Shown piece by piece: positions 25,871 to 34,032 of a DNA stretch of 47,064 bases (position 1 is its first letter; every line of letters starts with the position of its first letter). The position numbers and the translations under genes were made by a program. Under the pieces are notes generated by a model. That model did no database searches. It was not told where the DNA came from and saw only the letters and a program-made list of their open reading frames with translations. The DNA comes from Neobacillus thermocopriae (GTDB lineage Bacteria > Bacillota > Bacilli > Bacillales > Cytobacillaceae): the NCBI RefSeq assembly GCF_010975035.1, contig NZ_JAAIUV010000024.1, forward strand, positions 1 through 47,064. The letters are read 5' to 3'.

Positions 25871-26844
25871 GAAAAAAACTGCTGGATGCCTTCACAAATT
25901 CAGGAGAATCCTACTTATCGGGGCAGTATTTGGCAGAGTTGATTGGTTGTTCTAGAACAGCTGTGTGGAAACATATGGAAGAATTAAGAAAAGAAGGATT
26001 TGAATTAGAGGCTGTTAGAAGAAAGGGATACCGTATCCTTAAAACTCCAGAAAAAATAACGGCAGATGAAATTTTGCTCGGGTTGACAACCTCCTTCATT
26101 GGCAAGAATATTCACTATGAAGAAAGTGTGGAATCTACCCAAAAGATTGCCCATATACTTGCCTCAAAAGATGTACCAGAAGGTACGGTTGTGATTGCCG
26201 AAGAACAAAAGTCAGGTAAAGGGAGAATGAGCAGAAATTGGTATTCTCCTAAATATACTGGCATATGGATGAGCTTGATTTTAAGGCCAAATATTCCGTT
26301 AACTAAAGCGCCGCAGCTGACACTATTAACGGCAGTTGCCATTGCCCAGGCAATGGAAGAAATGACAGGACTTACACCTGAAATCAAATGGCCGAATGAT
26401 ATTTTAATGAACGGAAAAAAAATAACTGGGATTCTGACAGAATTACAGGCAGAAGCGGACAGGATTCATTCAATTATTATTGGGATGGGCATAAATGTAA
26501 ATCAGAAAAAAGAGGATTTTCCTCCTGAACTCCAGGGTATAGCCAGTTCCCTATTAGTTGAAAAAGGCGAGCCAATTTCTCGCGCAAACTTAATCAAAAG
26601 TATATTCAAGCATTTTGAAAAATTATATTTGCTTTACTTGGATCAAGGTTTTTACCCAATCAAACTTTTATGGGAAGGGTACGCAGTAAGTATTGGAAAA
26701 ATGATTAAGGCTAGAACATTAACCAATACCATAGAAGGTAGAGCATTAGGTATTACAGATGATGGGGTATTAGTATTAGAAGATAGTAATGGAGTTATCC
26801 ATCATATCTACTCAGCGGATATAGAGCTAAGAACGGGTAAATGA
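25855..26844 (+). CDS. birA: Biotin operon repressor / biotin-protein ligase
   Basis: This bifunctional protein attaches biotin to carboxylases and represses biotin genes when loaded with biotinyl-AMP. The 329-residue product has an N-terminal winged helix (SGQYLAELIGCSRTAVWKHMEELRKEGFE, residues about 20-50), the adenylate loop GKGRMSRNWYSP, the KWPNDILMNGKKITGIL core and a C-terminal SH3-like domain. GTG 25855 (MQSELRKK) is chosen because B. subtilis BirA starts at the matching residue; the GTG four codons earlier lies on the AAGGAG ribosome site. No biotin genes are nearby. Confidence 0.94.
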   Translation: MQSELRKKLLDAFTNSGESYLSGQYLAELIGCSRTAVWKHMEELRKEGFELEAVRRKGYRILKTPEKITADEILLGLTTSFIGKNIHYEESVESTQKIAHILASKDVPEGTVVIAEEQKSGKGRMSRNWYSPKYTGIWMSLILRPNIPLTKAPQLTLLTAVAIAQAMEEMTGLTPEIKWPNDILMNGKKITGILTELQAEADRIHSIIIGMGINVNQKKEDFPPELQGIASSLLVEKGEPISRANLIKSIFKHFEKLYLLYLDQGFYPIKLLWEGYAVSIGKMIKARTLTNTIEGRALGITDDGVLVLEDSNGVIHHIYSADIELRTGK

Positions 26845-26847
26845 ATC

Positions 26848-26877
26848 TTGTATAGCTTTTGTATAATTTGCTATAAT
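26848..26877 (+). promoter_or_regulatory. Sigma-A-type promoter of panBCD
   Basis: TTGTAT at 26848-26853 and TATAAT at 26872-26877 are separated by 18 bases. Transcription would start just before the pan-type RNA leader. Confidence 0.7.
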
Positions 26878-26883
26878 TTTTTT

Positions 26884-26969
26884 GGGCAGTATCCTAAAGG
26901 AACTGCACCGTTAGTGTCATACTAAAATTAAAGGTATCTGCCTAGATCCGTTTAACGGACCGGGACAGA
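26884..26969 (+). ncRNA. Tandem pan-motif RNA leader of panBCD
   Basis: The known pan motif is a candidate cis-regulatory RNA upstream of panB genes: a hairpin with conserved bulged adenines, often in tandem. Two such hairpins fit here. The first pairs GCAGT (26886-26890) with ACTGC (26902-26906) and TCC with GGA, leaving A26891 bulged and a TAAA loop. The second pairs TCTG/CAGA, CCT/GGG and TCCG (26947-26950) with CGGA (26956-26959), with bulged A at 26946 and 26965 and a TTTAA loop. A terminator follows, as expected for an attenuation leader. The ligand is not known to me. Confidence 0.7.
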
Positions 26970-26996
26970 GGGATGGAACATGTGAAAAGAGTATGG

Positions 26997-27026
26997 AATC
27001 CTTCTGCCATCAGAAGGATTTTTTTA
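26997..27026 (+). terminator. Terminator in the panB leader
   Basis: AATCCTTCTG pairs with CAGAAGGATT around CCAT and is followed by TTTTTATTT, 54 bases before the panB start. It lies between the leader hairpins and the ribosome site, so it can act as an attenuator. Confidence 0.8.
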
Positions 27027-27079
27027 TTTACTCTGTAAATTTGTTTTATCTCCTCTCCCATATTAAAGGAGGGAATTAG

Positions 27080-27916
27080 ATGAAGCAAACAACGGATTTC
27101 TTAAAAATGAAGGAAAGAGAAGAAAAAATTGTCATGTTGACTGCCTATGACTATCCGTCTGCGAAACAAGCAGAGCAGGGCGGCGTAGACATGATATTAG
27201 TCGGTGATTCATTGGGGATGGTCGTTCTTGGATATGATTCCACCATTCCGGTCACGTTAGAAGATATGGTTCATCACGCGAAGGCTGTTAAGCGCGGAGC
27301 AAAAGACACTTTTATTGTCGTTGATATGCCATTTTTAACTTACCATTTATCTGTAAAAGATACGTTAATCAATGCTGGGAAATTAATTCAGGAAACTGGG
27401 GCAAATGCAGTAAAATTGGAAGGAGCAGACAATGTGTTGGAACACATTGAAGCTCTGACTAATGCAGGAATTCCTGTATGCGCACATCTTGGATTAACTC
27501 CCCAGTCTGTCGGTATATTGGGTGGATATAAGGTACAAGGAAAAGATGCAGAGGCTGCAAAAAAATTAATGGAAGATGCTAAAAAATGTGAAGAAGCTGG
27601 CGCCTTTGCACTTGTATTGGAATGCGTACCTAAACAAATTGCCACAACCATCACCAATTCTTTATCTATCCCGGTCATTGGAATTGGTGCGGGAATGGAT
27701 GTCGATGGTCAGGTGCTGGTTTATCATGATATTCTCGGTTATGGCGTGGATCGCGTTCCTAAATTTGTGAAGCAATATCATTCTATCAATCCGTTCATCA
27801 TAGAATCGATTCAAGCTTATATAGCGGATGTCAAAAATAAACAGTTCCCAGAGGAAAAGCATACCTTTACGATGAAGGAAGAGGAACTTAAGGTACTTTA
27901 TGGAGGTCGTGAATGA
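27080..27916 (+). CDS. panB: 3-methyl-2-oxobutanoate hydroxymethyltransferase
   Basis: It transfers a hydroxymethyl group from methylenetetrahydrofolate to ketoisovalerate, the first committed step of pantothenate synthesis. The 278-residue product has [11 protein letters not shown], the metal-binding [33 protein letters not shown] and the [18 protein letters not shown] segment. AAAGGAGGG precedes ATG 27080. It is the first gene of panBCD behind the pan-type leader, and its stop overlaps panC as ATGA. Confidence 0.98.
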   Translation: MKQTTDFLKMKEREEKIVMLTAYDYPSAKQAEQGGVDMILVGDSLGMVVLGYDSTIPVTLEDMVHHAKAVKRGAKDTFIVVDMPFLTYHLSVKDTLINAGKLIQETGANAVKLEGADNVLEHIEALTNAGIPVCAHLGLTPQSVGILGGYKVQGKDAEAAKKLMEDAKKCEEAGAFALVLECVPKQIATTITNSLSIPVIGIGAGMDVDGQVLVYHDILGYGVDRVPKFVKQYHSINPFIIESIQAYIADVKNKQFPEEKHTFTMKEEELKVLYGGRE

Positions 27917-28761
27917 AGGTTATAACAACAATAAAAGAAATGCAGGAGGAAGTCTTAAAAATAAAAAGCCAAGGAAAATCAATTGGTTTTGTCCCAACGA
28001 TGGGATTCTTGCATGAAGGTCATTTAACATTAATTCAGAATGCTAGAAAAGAAAATGATATCGTCGCTTTAAGTATCTTCGTTAATCCCCTGCAATTTGG
28101 ACCAAAGGAAGACTTTTCTACCTATCCGAGGGATTTCGAACGTGATCGAACATTGGCAGAAGCTGAACAAGTGGACTATCTTTTTTATCCATCGGTGGAA
28201 GAAATGTATCCTAGTGAACCTTCTGTAAAAGTAGTAGTACGCGATAGAATAGATGTATTATGCGGGAAATCACGTCCTGGACATTTTGACGGAGTCGCTA
28301 CCGTTTTAACAAAACTTTTTCATATCATAATGCCAACGAGAGCTTATTTTGGGAAAAAGGATGCTCAACAAGTTGCGGTTGTCGAAGGATTAATTTCAGA
28401 TTTTAACTTCCCAATTGAGTTAAAAGCGATTGACATTGTTCGTGAAAAAGATGGACTTGCTAAAAGTTCACGAAATGTCAATTTGTTGCCAGAAGAAAGA
28501 AAACAGGCAACAGTCTTATATAAAAGTTTAATGGCAGCGAAGCAAGCAATTGAGAATGGGGAACGAAATCCTTCCGTTGTATCCGAAATGATCAAAGAAA
28601 TGATTCATGGTGAATGTACTGGAGAAATTGATTATGTTGACATATATTCCTATCCCGAGTTAAAACCATTGGAAAAATTAGATGGTAGGATAATCATTGC
28701 GATTGCTGTAAAATTTACTAAGGTTCGTCTAATTGATAATTTGATCATGGATATTAATTAG
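27913..28761 (+). CDS. panC: Pantothenate synthetase
   Basis: It condenses pantoate and beta-alanine with ATP through a pantoyl adenylate. The 282-residue protein has the nucleotide-binding [14 protein letters not shown] (HxGH motif), [29 protein letters not shown] and FGKKDAQQ, followed by KSSRN, the KMSKS-like segment. ATG 27913 overlaps panB by four bases, so translation is coupled. The terminal domain is of normal length. Confidence 0.98.
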   Translation: MKVITTIKEMQEEVLKIKSQGKSIGFVPTMGFLHEGHLTLIQNARKENDIVALSIFVNPLQFGPKEDFSTYPRDFERDRTLAEAEQVDYLFYPSVEEMYPSEPSVKVVVRDRIDVLCGKSRPGHFDGVATVLTKLFHIIMPTRAYFGKKDAQQVAVVEGLISDFNFPIELKAIDIVREKDGLAKSSRNVNLLPEERKQATVLYKSLMAAKQAIENGERNPSVVSEMIKEMIHGECTGEIDYVDIYSYPELKPLEKLDGRIIIAIAVKFTKVRLIDNLIMDIN

Positions 28762-28784
28762 AATATAGAGGAGGAACAAATTAG

Positions 28785-29168
28785 ATGTTTCGCCATATGA
28801 TGAATGGGAAGATTCACCGTGCTACTGTGACAGAAGCTAATTTAAACTATGTTGGCAGTATTACGATAGATGAAGATATTTTAGACGCAGTTGGTATGGT
28901 TGCAAATGAAAAAGTACAAATTGTAAATAATAATAATGGAGCACGCCTTGAAACCTATATCATCCCAGGAGAACGGGGCAGTGGGGTTATTTGTTTAAAT
29001 GGTGCGGCAGCACGGCTTGTTCAAAAGGGTGATATTGTTATTATTATTTCTTATGCACTAGTTCCAGAGGAAAAAATACACACACATACTCCAAAAGTTG
29101 CAATCATGGATGAAAACAACAAAATTAAAGAACTGATTGAAGTAGAACCAGCTTTGACAGTTATGTAG
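28785..29168 (+). CDS. panD: Aspartate 1-decarboxylase precursor
   Basis: It makes beta-alanine from aspartate for pantothenate. The 127-residue proenzyme has the self-cleavage site Gly24-Ser25 in NYVGSITID; cleavage makes the pyruvoyl cofactor from Ser25. The [18 protein letters not shown] region completes the double-psi barrel. GAGGAGG precedes ATG 28785. It closes panBCD and is followed at once by a terminator. Confidence 0.98.
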   Translation: MFRHMMNGKIHRATVTEANLNYVGSITIDEDILDAVGMVANEKVQIVNNNNGARLETYIIPGERGSGVICLNGAAARLVQKGDIVIIISYALVPEEKIHTHTPKVAIMDENNKIKELIEVEPALTVM

Positions 29169-29172
29169 AATG

Positions 29173-29197
29173 AATCCCCGATTTTTCGGGGATTTTT
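29173..29197 (+). terminator. Terminator of panBCD
   Basis: AATCCCCG pairs with CGGGGATT around ATTTTT, with a T tail. Confidence 0.9.
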
Positions 29198-29533
29198 CTA
29201 ATAAGGAGTATATTTTTTGGAATGAAGATATGGTTTTCGTGAGCTCCTAGTTGAGTTGACTTTAAATTTAACGAATTAACTCGGATATCTTCCATTTTCT
29301 ATGTTTGCGGGCTTGAAAGGAAGGAATATTCTTTAGAATTTGTATTGCTTTTGAAGTGATTTCATTTGGGAGAAAGTCAAACGTTCACTAACTAGGGAGC
29401 TTATCTTTTTTAAACTTTTTTTCTATTTTTATTTTCAAAAGGATTCTGTTATTGGATCCATTCTACATACAATTGTTTTCTTTTTAATCATTTTGTGGTA
29501 CCGTTTAAGGAACGAAACTTTGGGGTGTTTGTA
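29198..29533. other. Intergenic region before dinG with inverted repeats
   Basis: I see no gene in these 336 bases. An outer inverted repeat (AGCTCCTAGTT at 29242-29252 with AACTAGGGAGCT at 29390-29401, one bulge) encloses a second pair (GTTGACT at 29255-29261 with AGTCAAAC at 29375-29382). A competing local pair is GAAGATAT (29224-29231) with ATATCTTC (29285-29292). No promoter is convincing. It may be a structured leader or an old foldback element. Confidence 0.45.
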
Positions 29534-32335
29534 ATGTCAAACAAATTTGTTGTCGTTGATTTAGAAACTACAGGGAATCTTCCAAAAAAAGGGGACAGAA
29601 TTATTCAATTTGCCGCTGTTGTTATAGAAAACGGAGAAATAACAGAAAGATTTTCATCATTAGTCAATCCCCAAAAGCCGATTCCTGTTTTTATAGAAGA
29701 ATTAACCGGAATTAATGATGAGATGGTTAAAGATGCACCCATTTTTTCTGAAATCGCGCCTAAAATAATGGATTTATTGGAAGGGGCATATTTTGTTGCT
29801 CATAATATTTTATTCGATTTATCCTTTTTACAAGAAGAATTAATTCGGGCAGGATTTGAAGGATTTTTTGGGCCGGTCCTCGATACTGTTGAAATGGCCC
29901 GAATATTATTTCCCACATCTGACAGCTATAAGCTTTCAGACCTTGCGGTAAAAGAGAATCTCCATCATGATCGTCCACATCAGGCGGATAGTGATGCAGA
30001 GGTTACTGCTGAATTATTTTTAATATTATTAAGAAAATTATCTAACCTTCCAATGATTACTATACGGCAATTATTGCCATTATCTGATGGGTTAAAGAGC
30101 GATTTGCAACTGTTTCTTGAAGAATTATTGGAGACTTTGGTTGATAGGGAAGATGTCTTATCTGAATCTGTTGAAATATTTCATGGTCTTGCCTTAAGAA
30201 AAACCACTATTAAAACAGAAACAAAGCATTCTTTCGAAAATCAACCATACCCAGATAATGAGGGTGCCAAGGTTAAATTTTTAGAAAACGGAATGGATGG
30301 TTTTGAAAAAAGAACAGGGCAGTTTGAAATGATGGATGCTGTCTATTATACGTTCCAAAATGAAAAACATACGTTAATAGAGGCCGGGACTGGTGTAGGA
30401 AAATCACTCGGCTACCTGTTTCCAGCTGCGTATATAGCGAAAAATCATAATCGCCCAATCGTTATTAGCACACATACTATTCAACAGCAAGAACAAATCT
30501 TAAAAAAAGAGATTCCTTTACTTAATAAAATTCTACCGTTTAATATTAAGGCTATTCTTTTAAAAGGAAGAAGTCATTACATAAACTTGGAAAGATTTTA
30601 TCAAGTCCTTCAGGAAGAAAATGATAACTATGATATTATCTTGACAAAGATGCAAATTCTTGTCTGGCTAACGGAAACCGAAACAGGTGAAAAAGACGAA
30701 TTAAATTTGTCAAGCGGAGGTCTCCTTTTTTGGAATAAAATTAAGAATGACCCTGCTTTTTCTTCAACCCATCAAGAATGGCGGGAATGGGATTTTTATT
30801 TAAGATCAATACAAGAGGCTAATACGGCAGATTTTATTATAACCAATCATTCTCTATTACTAAGTGATATTAAACATCAAGGGTCAATATTGCCTAATTA
30901 TGATTTGGTTGTAATAGATGAGGGCCACCATCTAGAAAAAGTAGCTGCCCAATACTTCGGCTTTTCATTAGATTTTTTATCTACAAGAATGTTATTAAGT
31001 CAATTCGGCACCTTTGACCAAAAAGGGCTATTAAATGAATTGGAGGAAATAGTTCGTTCGATTCCTGTACGAAATGATACACTCCTTCATCCTTTCGAGA
31101 TAAATCAAATGGTTATTGACTTAAGCTATGAAGTAGATGAATTCTTTAAATTATTAGCGTACTTTGCTAAAAGCAAAAAAAATGATACGAATGGGTCGTA
31201 TCGCATAAAAATTCGATTTTCTCCTTTAGATAAAAGTAAAGATAGTAAAGCTGTTTTACATAGTGCTGAAAGATGTACATTCTTGATAAAGGATTTATAC
31301 AATGCTATTAACTCCTGGCTTTTCTGGATCAATGAACAAAAGAGCAGTTTATCGGATTTAGAAGAGAGAAAAGTAGAAGAAATATATCAGTTCCTTAATG
31401 AATTGAATGAACTTAGGGAGGCATTGATCCATTGTTTTATACGAGAATCTAATGATGTGAAATGGATTGAGGTGGATGTCCGTACACCACAAAATGTTAC
31501 TACGTTTATGGCACAGCCCGCATCTGTAGCAGCTAATTTAAGGGAAGAGTTTTTTAATAAGAAAAAAGGAGTGGTGATAACTTCCGCCACTTTAACAATT
31601 AATAAATCCTTTAATTATTTGATGAATAAATTGGGATTGGATCCGAATCACACCTTGAAATGGATAATTCCCTCCCCCTTTGAATATAAACGGCAAGTAA
31701 GGATGATTATTCCAGATGATTTGCCAGATATTAATTCCGTAACAACGGATGAATATGTTTTGGCTATTGCAGAAAACATCATTACAGTTGCAGAGGCGAC
31801 AAAGGGGAGAATGCTCATTTTATTTACGGCATTTGAAATGTTGAAAAAAACATATGACTTGATTAAAGAAAGTGGCTTTTTGGATGACTATGTATTGATT
31901 GCTCAAGGGATTACAGGTGGAAGCAGAACAAGGTTGACGAGGAATTTTCAACGTTATGATAAAGCTATTTTACTTGGTACAAGCAGTTTCTGGGAAGGTG
32001 TCGATATACCCGGTGAAGATTTATCCTGTCTGGTTATCGTAAGGCTACCATTTACCCCTCCTGATGAGCCATTAACAGAAGCGAAATGTCAATTAATCGA
32101 AAAACGGGGCGGTAATCCGTTTTATGAATATTCGTTGCCAGAAGCAGTATTAAGATTTAAACAAGGTTTTGGTCGCTTAATTCGAACAGAAAATGATAGA
32201 GGGATTGTAGTGGTATTCGATAAAAGAATTATTTCTTCAAAGTATGGTAAATGCTTCTTAAACTCGATTCCACCAATACCAATAAAAAAAGGTAAAATAG
32301 ATGAATTGGTTAGGTTGATCCAATCATGGTTATGA
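29534..32335 (+). CDS. dinG: DinG-family exonuclease/helicase-like protein
   Basis: A 933-residue fusion of an N-terminal DEDDh 3'-5' exonuclease with an XPD/DinG-type ATPase, the form found in Firmicutes. The exonuclease has VVDLETTG (Asp9, Glu11), AHNILFDLSFL and HQADSDAEVT. The ATPase has Walker A AGTGVGKS at 284-291, the DEGH box at 462-465, SSFWEGVDIPGE and the motif VI QGFGRLIRTENDRG. The four iron-sulfur cysteines of E. coli DinG are not present, as in other Gram-positive DinG proteins, where nuclease rather than helicase activity has been reported. ATG 29534 follows TTTGGGGTG; a 13-codon in-frame extension is rejected. Confidence 0.94.
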   Translation: MSNKFVVVDLETTGNLPKKGDRIIQFAAVVIENGEITERFSSLVNPQKPIPVFIEELTGINDEMVKDAPIFSEIAPKIMDLLEGAYFVAHNILFDLSFLQEELIRAGFEGFFGPVLDTVEMARILFPTSDSYKLSDLAVKENLHHDRPHQADSDAEVTAELFLILLRKLSNLPMITIRQLLPLSDGLKSDLQLFLEELLETLVDREDVLSESVEIFHGLALRKTTIKTETKHSFENQPYPDNEGAKVKFLENGMDGFEKRTGQFEMMDAVYYTFQNEKHTLIEAGTGVGKSLGYLFPAAYIAKNHNRPIVISTHTIQQQEQILKKEIPLLNKILPFNIKAILLKGRSHYINLERFYQVLQEENDNYDIILTKMQILVWLTETETGEKDELNLSSGGLLFWNKIKNDPAFSSTHQEWREWDFYLRSIQEANTADFIITNHSLLLSDIKHQGSILPNYDLVVIDEGHHLEKVAAQYFGFSLDFLSTRMLLSQFGTFDQKGLLNELEEIVRSIPVRNDTLLHPFEINQMVIDLSYEVDEFFKLLAYFAKSKKNDTNGSYRIKIRFSPLDKSKDSKAVLHSAERCTFLIKDLYNAINSWLFWINEQKSSLSDLEERKVEEIYQFLNELNELREALIHCFIRESNDVKWIEVDVRTPQNVTTFMAQPASVAANLREEFFNKKKGVVITSATLTINKSFNYLMNKLGLDPNHTLKWIIPSPFEYKRQVRMIIPDDLPDINSVTTDEYVLAIAENIITVAEATKGRMLILFTAFEMLKKTYDLIKESGFLDDYVLIAQGITGGSRTRLTRNFQRYDKAILLGTSSFWEGVDIPGEDLSCLVIVRLPFTPPDEPLTEAKCQLIEKRGGNPFYEYSLPEAVLRFKQGFGRLIRTENDRGIVVVFDKRIISSKYGKCFLNSIPPIPIKKGKIDELVRLIQSWL

Positions 32336-32383
32336 TAAATTTTGGAAGAGTACATATCCTATAGCTATATAGGAGGAATGTAT

Positions 32384-33235
32384 ATGAGAACATGGTTACT
32401 CTTAATATCATTCTTGTTCATTGGTACAGCATTTGTACAAGCTGCTCCATCCGTATCAAATAGTGTAGAGAATATTGATTTAAACTTGAAGGACCATGAA
32501 ATGGCTATCACGTTTATAGGATTATCTGCAGGGGAAGCAACCTTAATCCAAGGACCCAATAAAGAGGCCGTGTTAATCAATATTGGTGGAGAAGATACGG
32601 AGATAGAATTAGAGGAATGGCTGACACTTTATGATGTAAAGAAACTACAAACTTTAATCTTAACAGAAGATGGATCAAACCTATCCATTCATCAAATCAA
32701 TCAGTTAATTGATACTTATGATATTGAAGAAATCATGACAACTCCAAAAATAGCTAAAAAATTAACAAACCAAATATCATTATCATCTAATCCTAGAGTA
32801 ATTGTTTGGGGGGAAGGAGAAAGAAAGAACTTACTTCCTGACCTTACTGCTGAAGTACAATTTGCAGGTAACGAGCAAAATGAAGGATTGGATGTTTTAT
32901 TAAGCTTTTTTAAACATCGAATCTTTATCATGTCTTCTTTAAGTTCCCGAGCGGAGGATGTACTATTAAAGAAAAATCTAGAGGATATACATGTTTTTAA
33001 AGTCCCTAATAGTACAAAAAATAATTCAGTTTCCCGAAAACTGATCCATTTTTTAAATCCTCAAATTGCTGTTTTATTTACTCCGGAAGAGGAGCATCTT
33101 GATTCTGATATTTTGCATCATTTACATGATTCGTGGGCAGAAGTTTATTTTACTAAAAGACATGGTACAGTCACTTTGAAATTTACAGAAACGAAATATG
33201 AAATTTTTAAGATACCTACTGGAGAAAAAGAATAA
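32384..33235 (+). CDS. Secreted, degenerate metallo-beta-lactamase-like protein
   Basis: A 283-residue exported protein absent from this position in B. subtilis. It starts with a signal peptide (MRTWLLLISFLFIGTAFVQA, cut near residue 20). Residues 41-120 follow the metallo-beta-lactamase domain of ComEC/Rec2: FIGLSAGEATLIQGPN for the usual DVGQGDAxLIxxPN, VLINIGGED for the ILIDxG strand, and LILTEDGSNLSIHQIN where active enzymes have LTHxHxDH. All metal-binding His and Asp residues of that loop are missing. AGGAGG precedes ATG 32384; the upstream in-frame codons are rejected. The gene follows dinG closely. Function is unknown; it could be an inactive binding or regulatory relative of ComEC. 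Confidence 0.75.
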   Translation: MRTWLLLISFLFIGTAFVQAAPSVSNSVENIDLNLKDHEMAITFIGLSAGEATLIQGPNKEAVLINIGGEDTEIELEEWLTLYDVKKLQTLILTEDGSNLSIHQINQLIDTYDIEEIMTTPKIAKKLTNQISLSSNPRVIVWGEGERKNLLPDLTAEVQFAGNEQNEGLDVLLSFFKHRIFIMSSLSSRAEDVLLKKNLEDIHVFKVPNSTKNNSVSRKLIHFLNPQIAVLFTPEEEHLDSDILHHLHDSWAEVYFTKRHGTVTLKFTETKYEIFKIPTGEKE

Positions 33236-33251
33236 TACTTGAAAAAATTTT

Positions 33252-33299
33252 TTTGAACGTGCATGTTTTTCAGCAAGTTCAAACTGAAACTGATATAAT
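33252..33299 (+). promoter_or_regulatory. Extended -10 promoter of ypmA with an upstream palindrome
   Basis: TGATATAAT at 33291-33299 is a perfect extended -10. Just upstream an interrupted palindrome, TTTGAAC-G-TGC (33252-33262) and GCA-A-GTTCAAA (33273-33283), covers the -35 region. There is no T run after it, so it looks like an operator rather than a terminator. Confidence 0.55.
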
Positions 33300-33349
33300 A
33301 GTGGATAGAATTTTTTATTGGATGAGTTGAAGGTTATGGAGGAATTTGG

Positions 33350-33520
33350 ATGGAAAGTAAAATTGAAATATTATCGACTGTGAAAGTCGAGCATCATTCA
33401 GACTTATATAAAATAGTTGATTTGCTTAATCGTACCCTTAAACATAATGATTTAATGTTTGGACTTGCATTGGATCAAGAAGATAAAAATAAAGCGATAT
33501 TTACTATTTATCGTACATAA
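33350..33520 (+). CDS. ypmA: Small conserved protein YpmA
   Basis: A 56-residue protein that is nearly identical in pattern to B. subtilis YpmA: MESKIEILSTVKVEHHSDLY, then KIVDLLNRTLK, DLMFGLALD and the ending FTIYRT. Function is unknown to me; the predicted structure is a small soluble alpha/beta domain. GGAGG at 33338-33342 precedes the ATG. ypmB starts 12 bases after its stop, giving the conserved ypmA-ypmB-aspB series. Confidence 0.92.
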   Translation: MESKIEILSTVKVEHHSDLYKIVDLLNRTLKHNDLMFGLALDQEDKNKAIFTIYRT

Positions 33521-33532
33521 GAGTGATCTTAG

Positions 33533-34006
33533 ATGAAAAAATGGATTTTTTTATTCGTATTTTTTACGATTGCTATATTAGGATTTGGCATTAAGGTTTA
33601 TGTAAATGCAATGGAACCATTGAAAATGGCAGAAAAAAAAGCATACTCCCTGGCAAAAAAAGAGACAGACATTCAAGAAGTTGAGGATTTTCATCTTTAT
33701 CATGGTCAAGAGACCGTTAACGTTATTGAAGGGAAAAATAAACGTGGTGAAAAAATCATTATATGGATACCTGAAAAAAGTAAAAAAGTAATTGTAAGAA
33801 AAGCCAAGAATGGACTTGCAAAAGGGGACGCCATTCAGAAACTGCTGCAAGAGAAAAATTCGGTGGAAATTATCTCAGTGCGGTTGGGAATGGAAAAAAA
33901 TATTCCATTATGGGAGATTCATTATCGTTCAAATAATAATTTAATAAATTATTATTATATTCATTTTGAAACTGGAGAATGGTTAAAAGAAATTGAAAAT
34001 CTTTAG
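33533..34006 (+). CDS. ypmB: YpmB, membrane-anchored PepSY-like protein
   Basis: A 157-residue protein with one N-terminal membrane segment (WIFLFVFFTIAILGFGIKVYV) and a small extracytoplasmic domain rich in Lys and Glu, ending YYIHFETGEWLKEIENL, which resembles PepSY/DUF5590 repeats. The family is of unknown function and is kept next to aspB in Bacillus. The ribosome site GAGTGAT before ATG 33533 is moderate. It is 26 bases upstream of aspB. Confidence 0.88.
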   Translation: MKKWIFLFVFFTIAILGFGIKVYVNAMEPLKMAEKKAYSLAKKETDIQEVEDFHLYHGQETVNVIEGKNKRGEKIIIWIPEKSKKVIVRKAKNGLAKGDAIQKLLQEKNSVEIISVRLGMEKNIPLWEIHYRSNNNLINYYYIHFETGEWLKEIENL

Positions 34007-34032
34007 TAGAAACTTGATGGGAGGAAGAGAAC

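Noticed and set aside
26884..27026. panB leader considered as a T-box
   Set aside because: No T-box consensus sequence is seen, and pantothenate genes are not T-box targets; the bulged-A hairpins fit the pan motif better.
33252..33283. Palindrome before ypmA considered as terminator or LexA site
   Set aside because: There is no T run for termination, and the half-site spacing (18 bases) excludes the LexA pattern.
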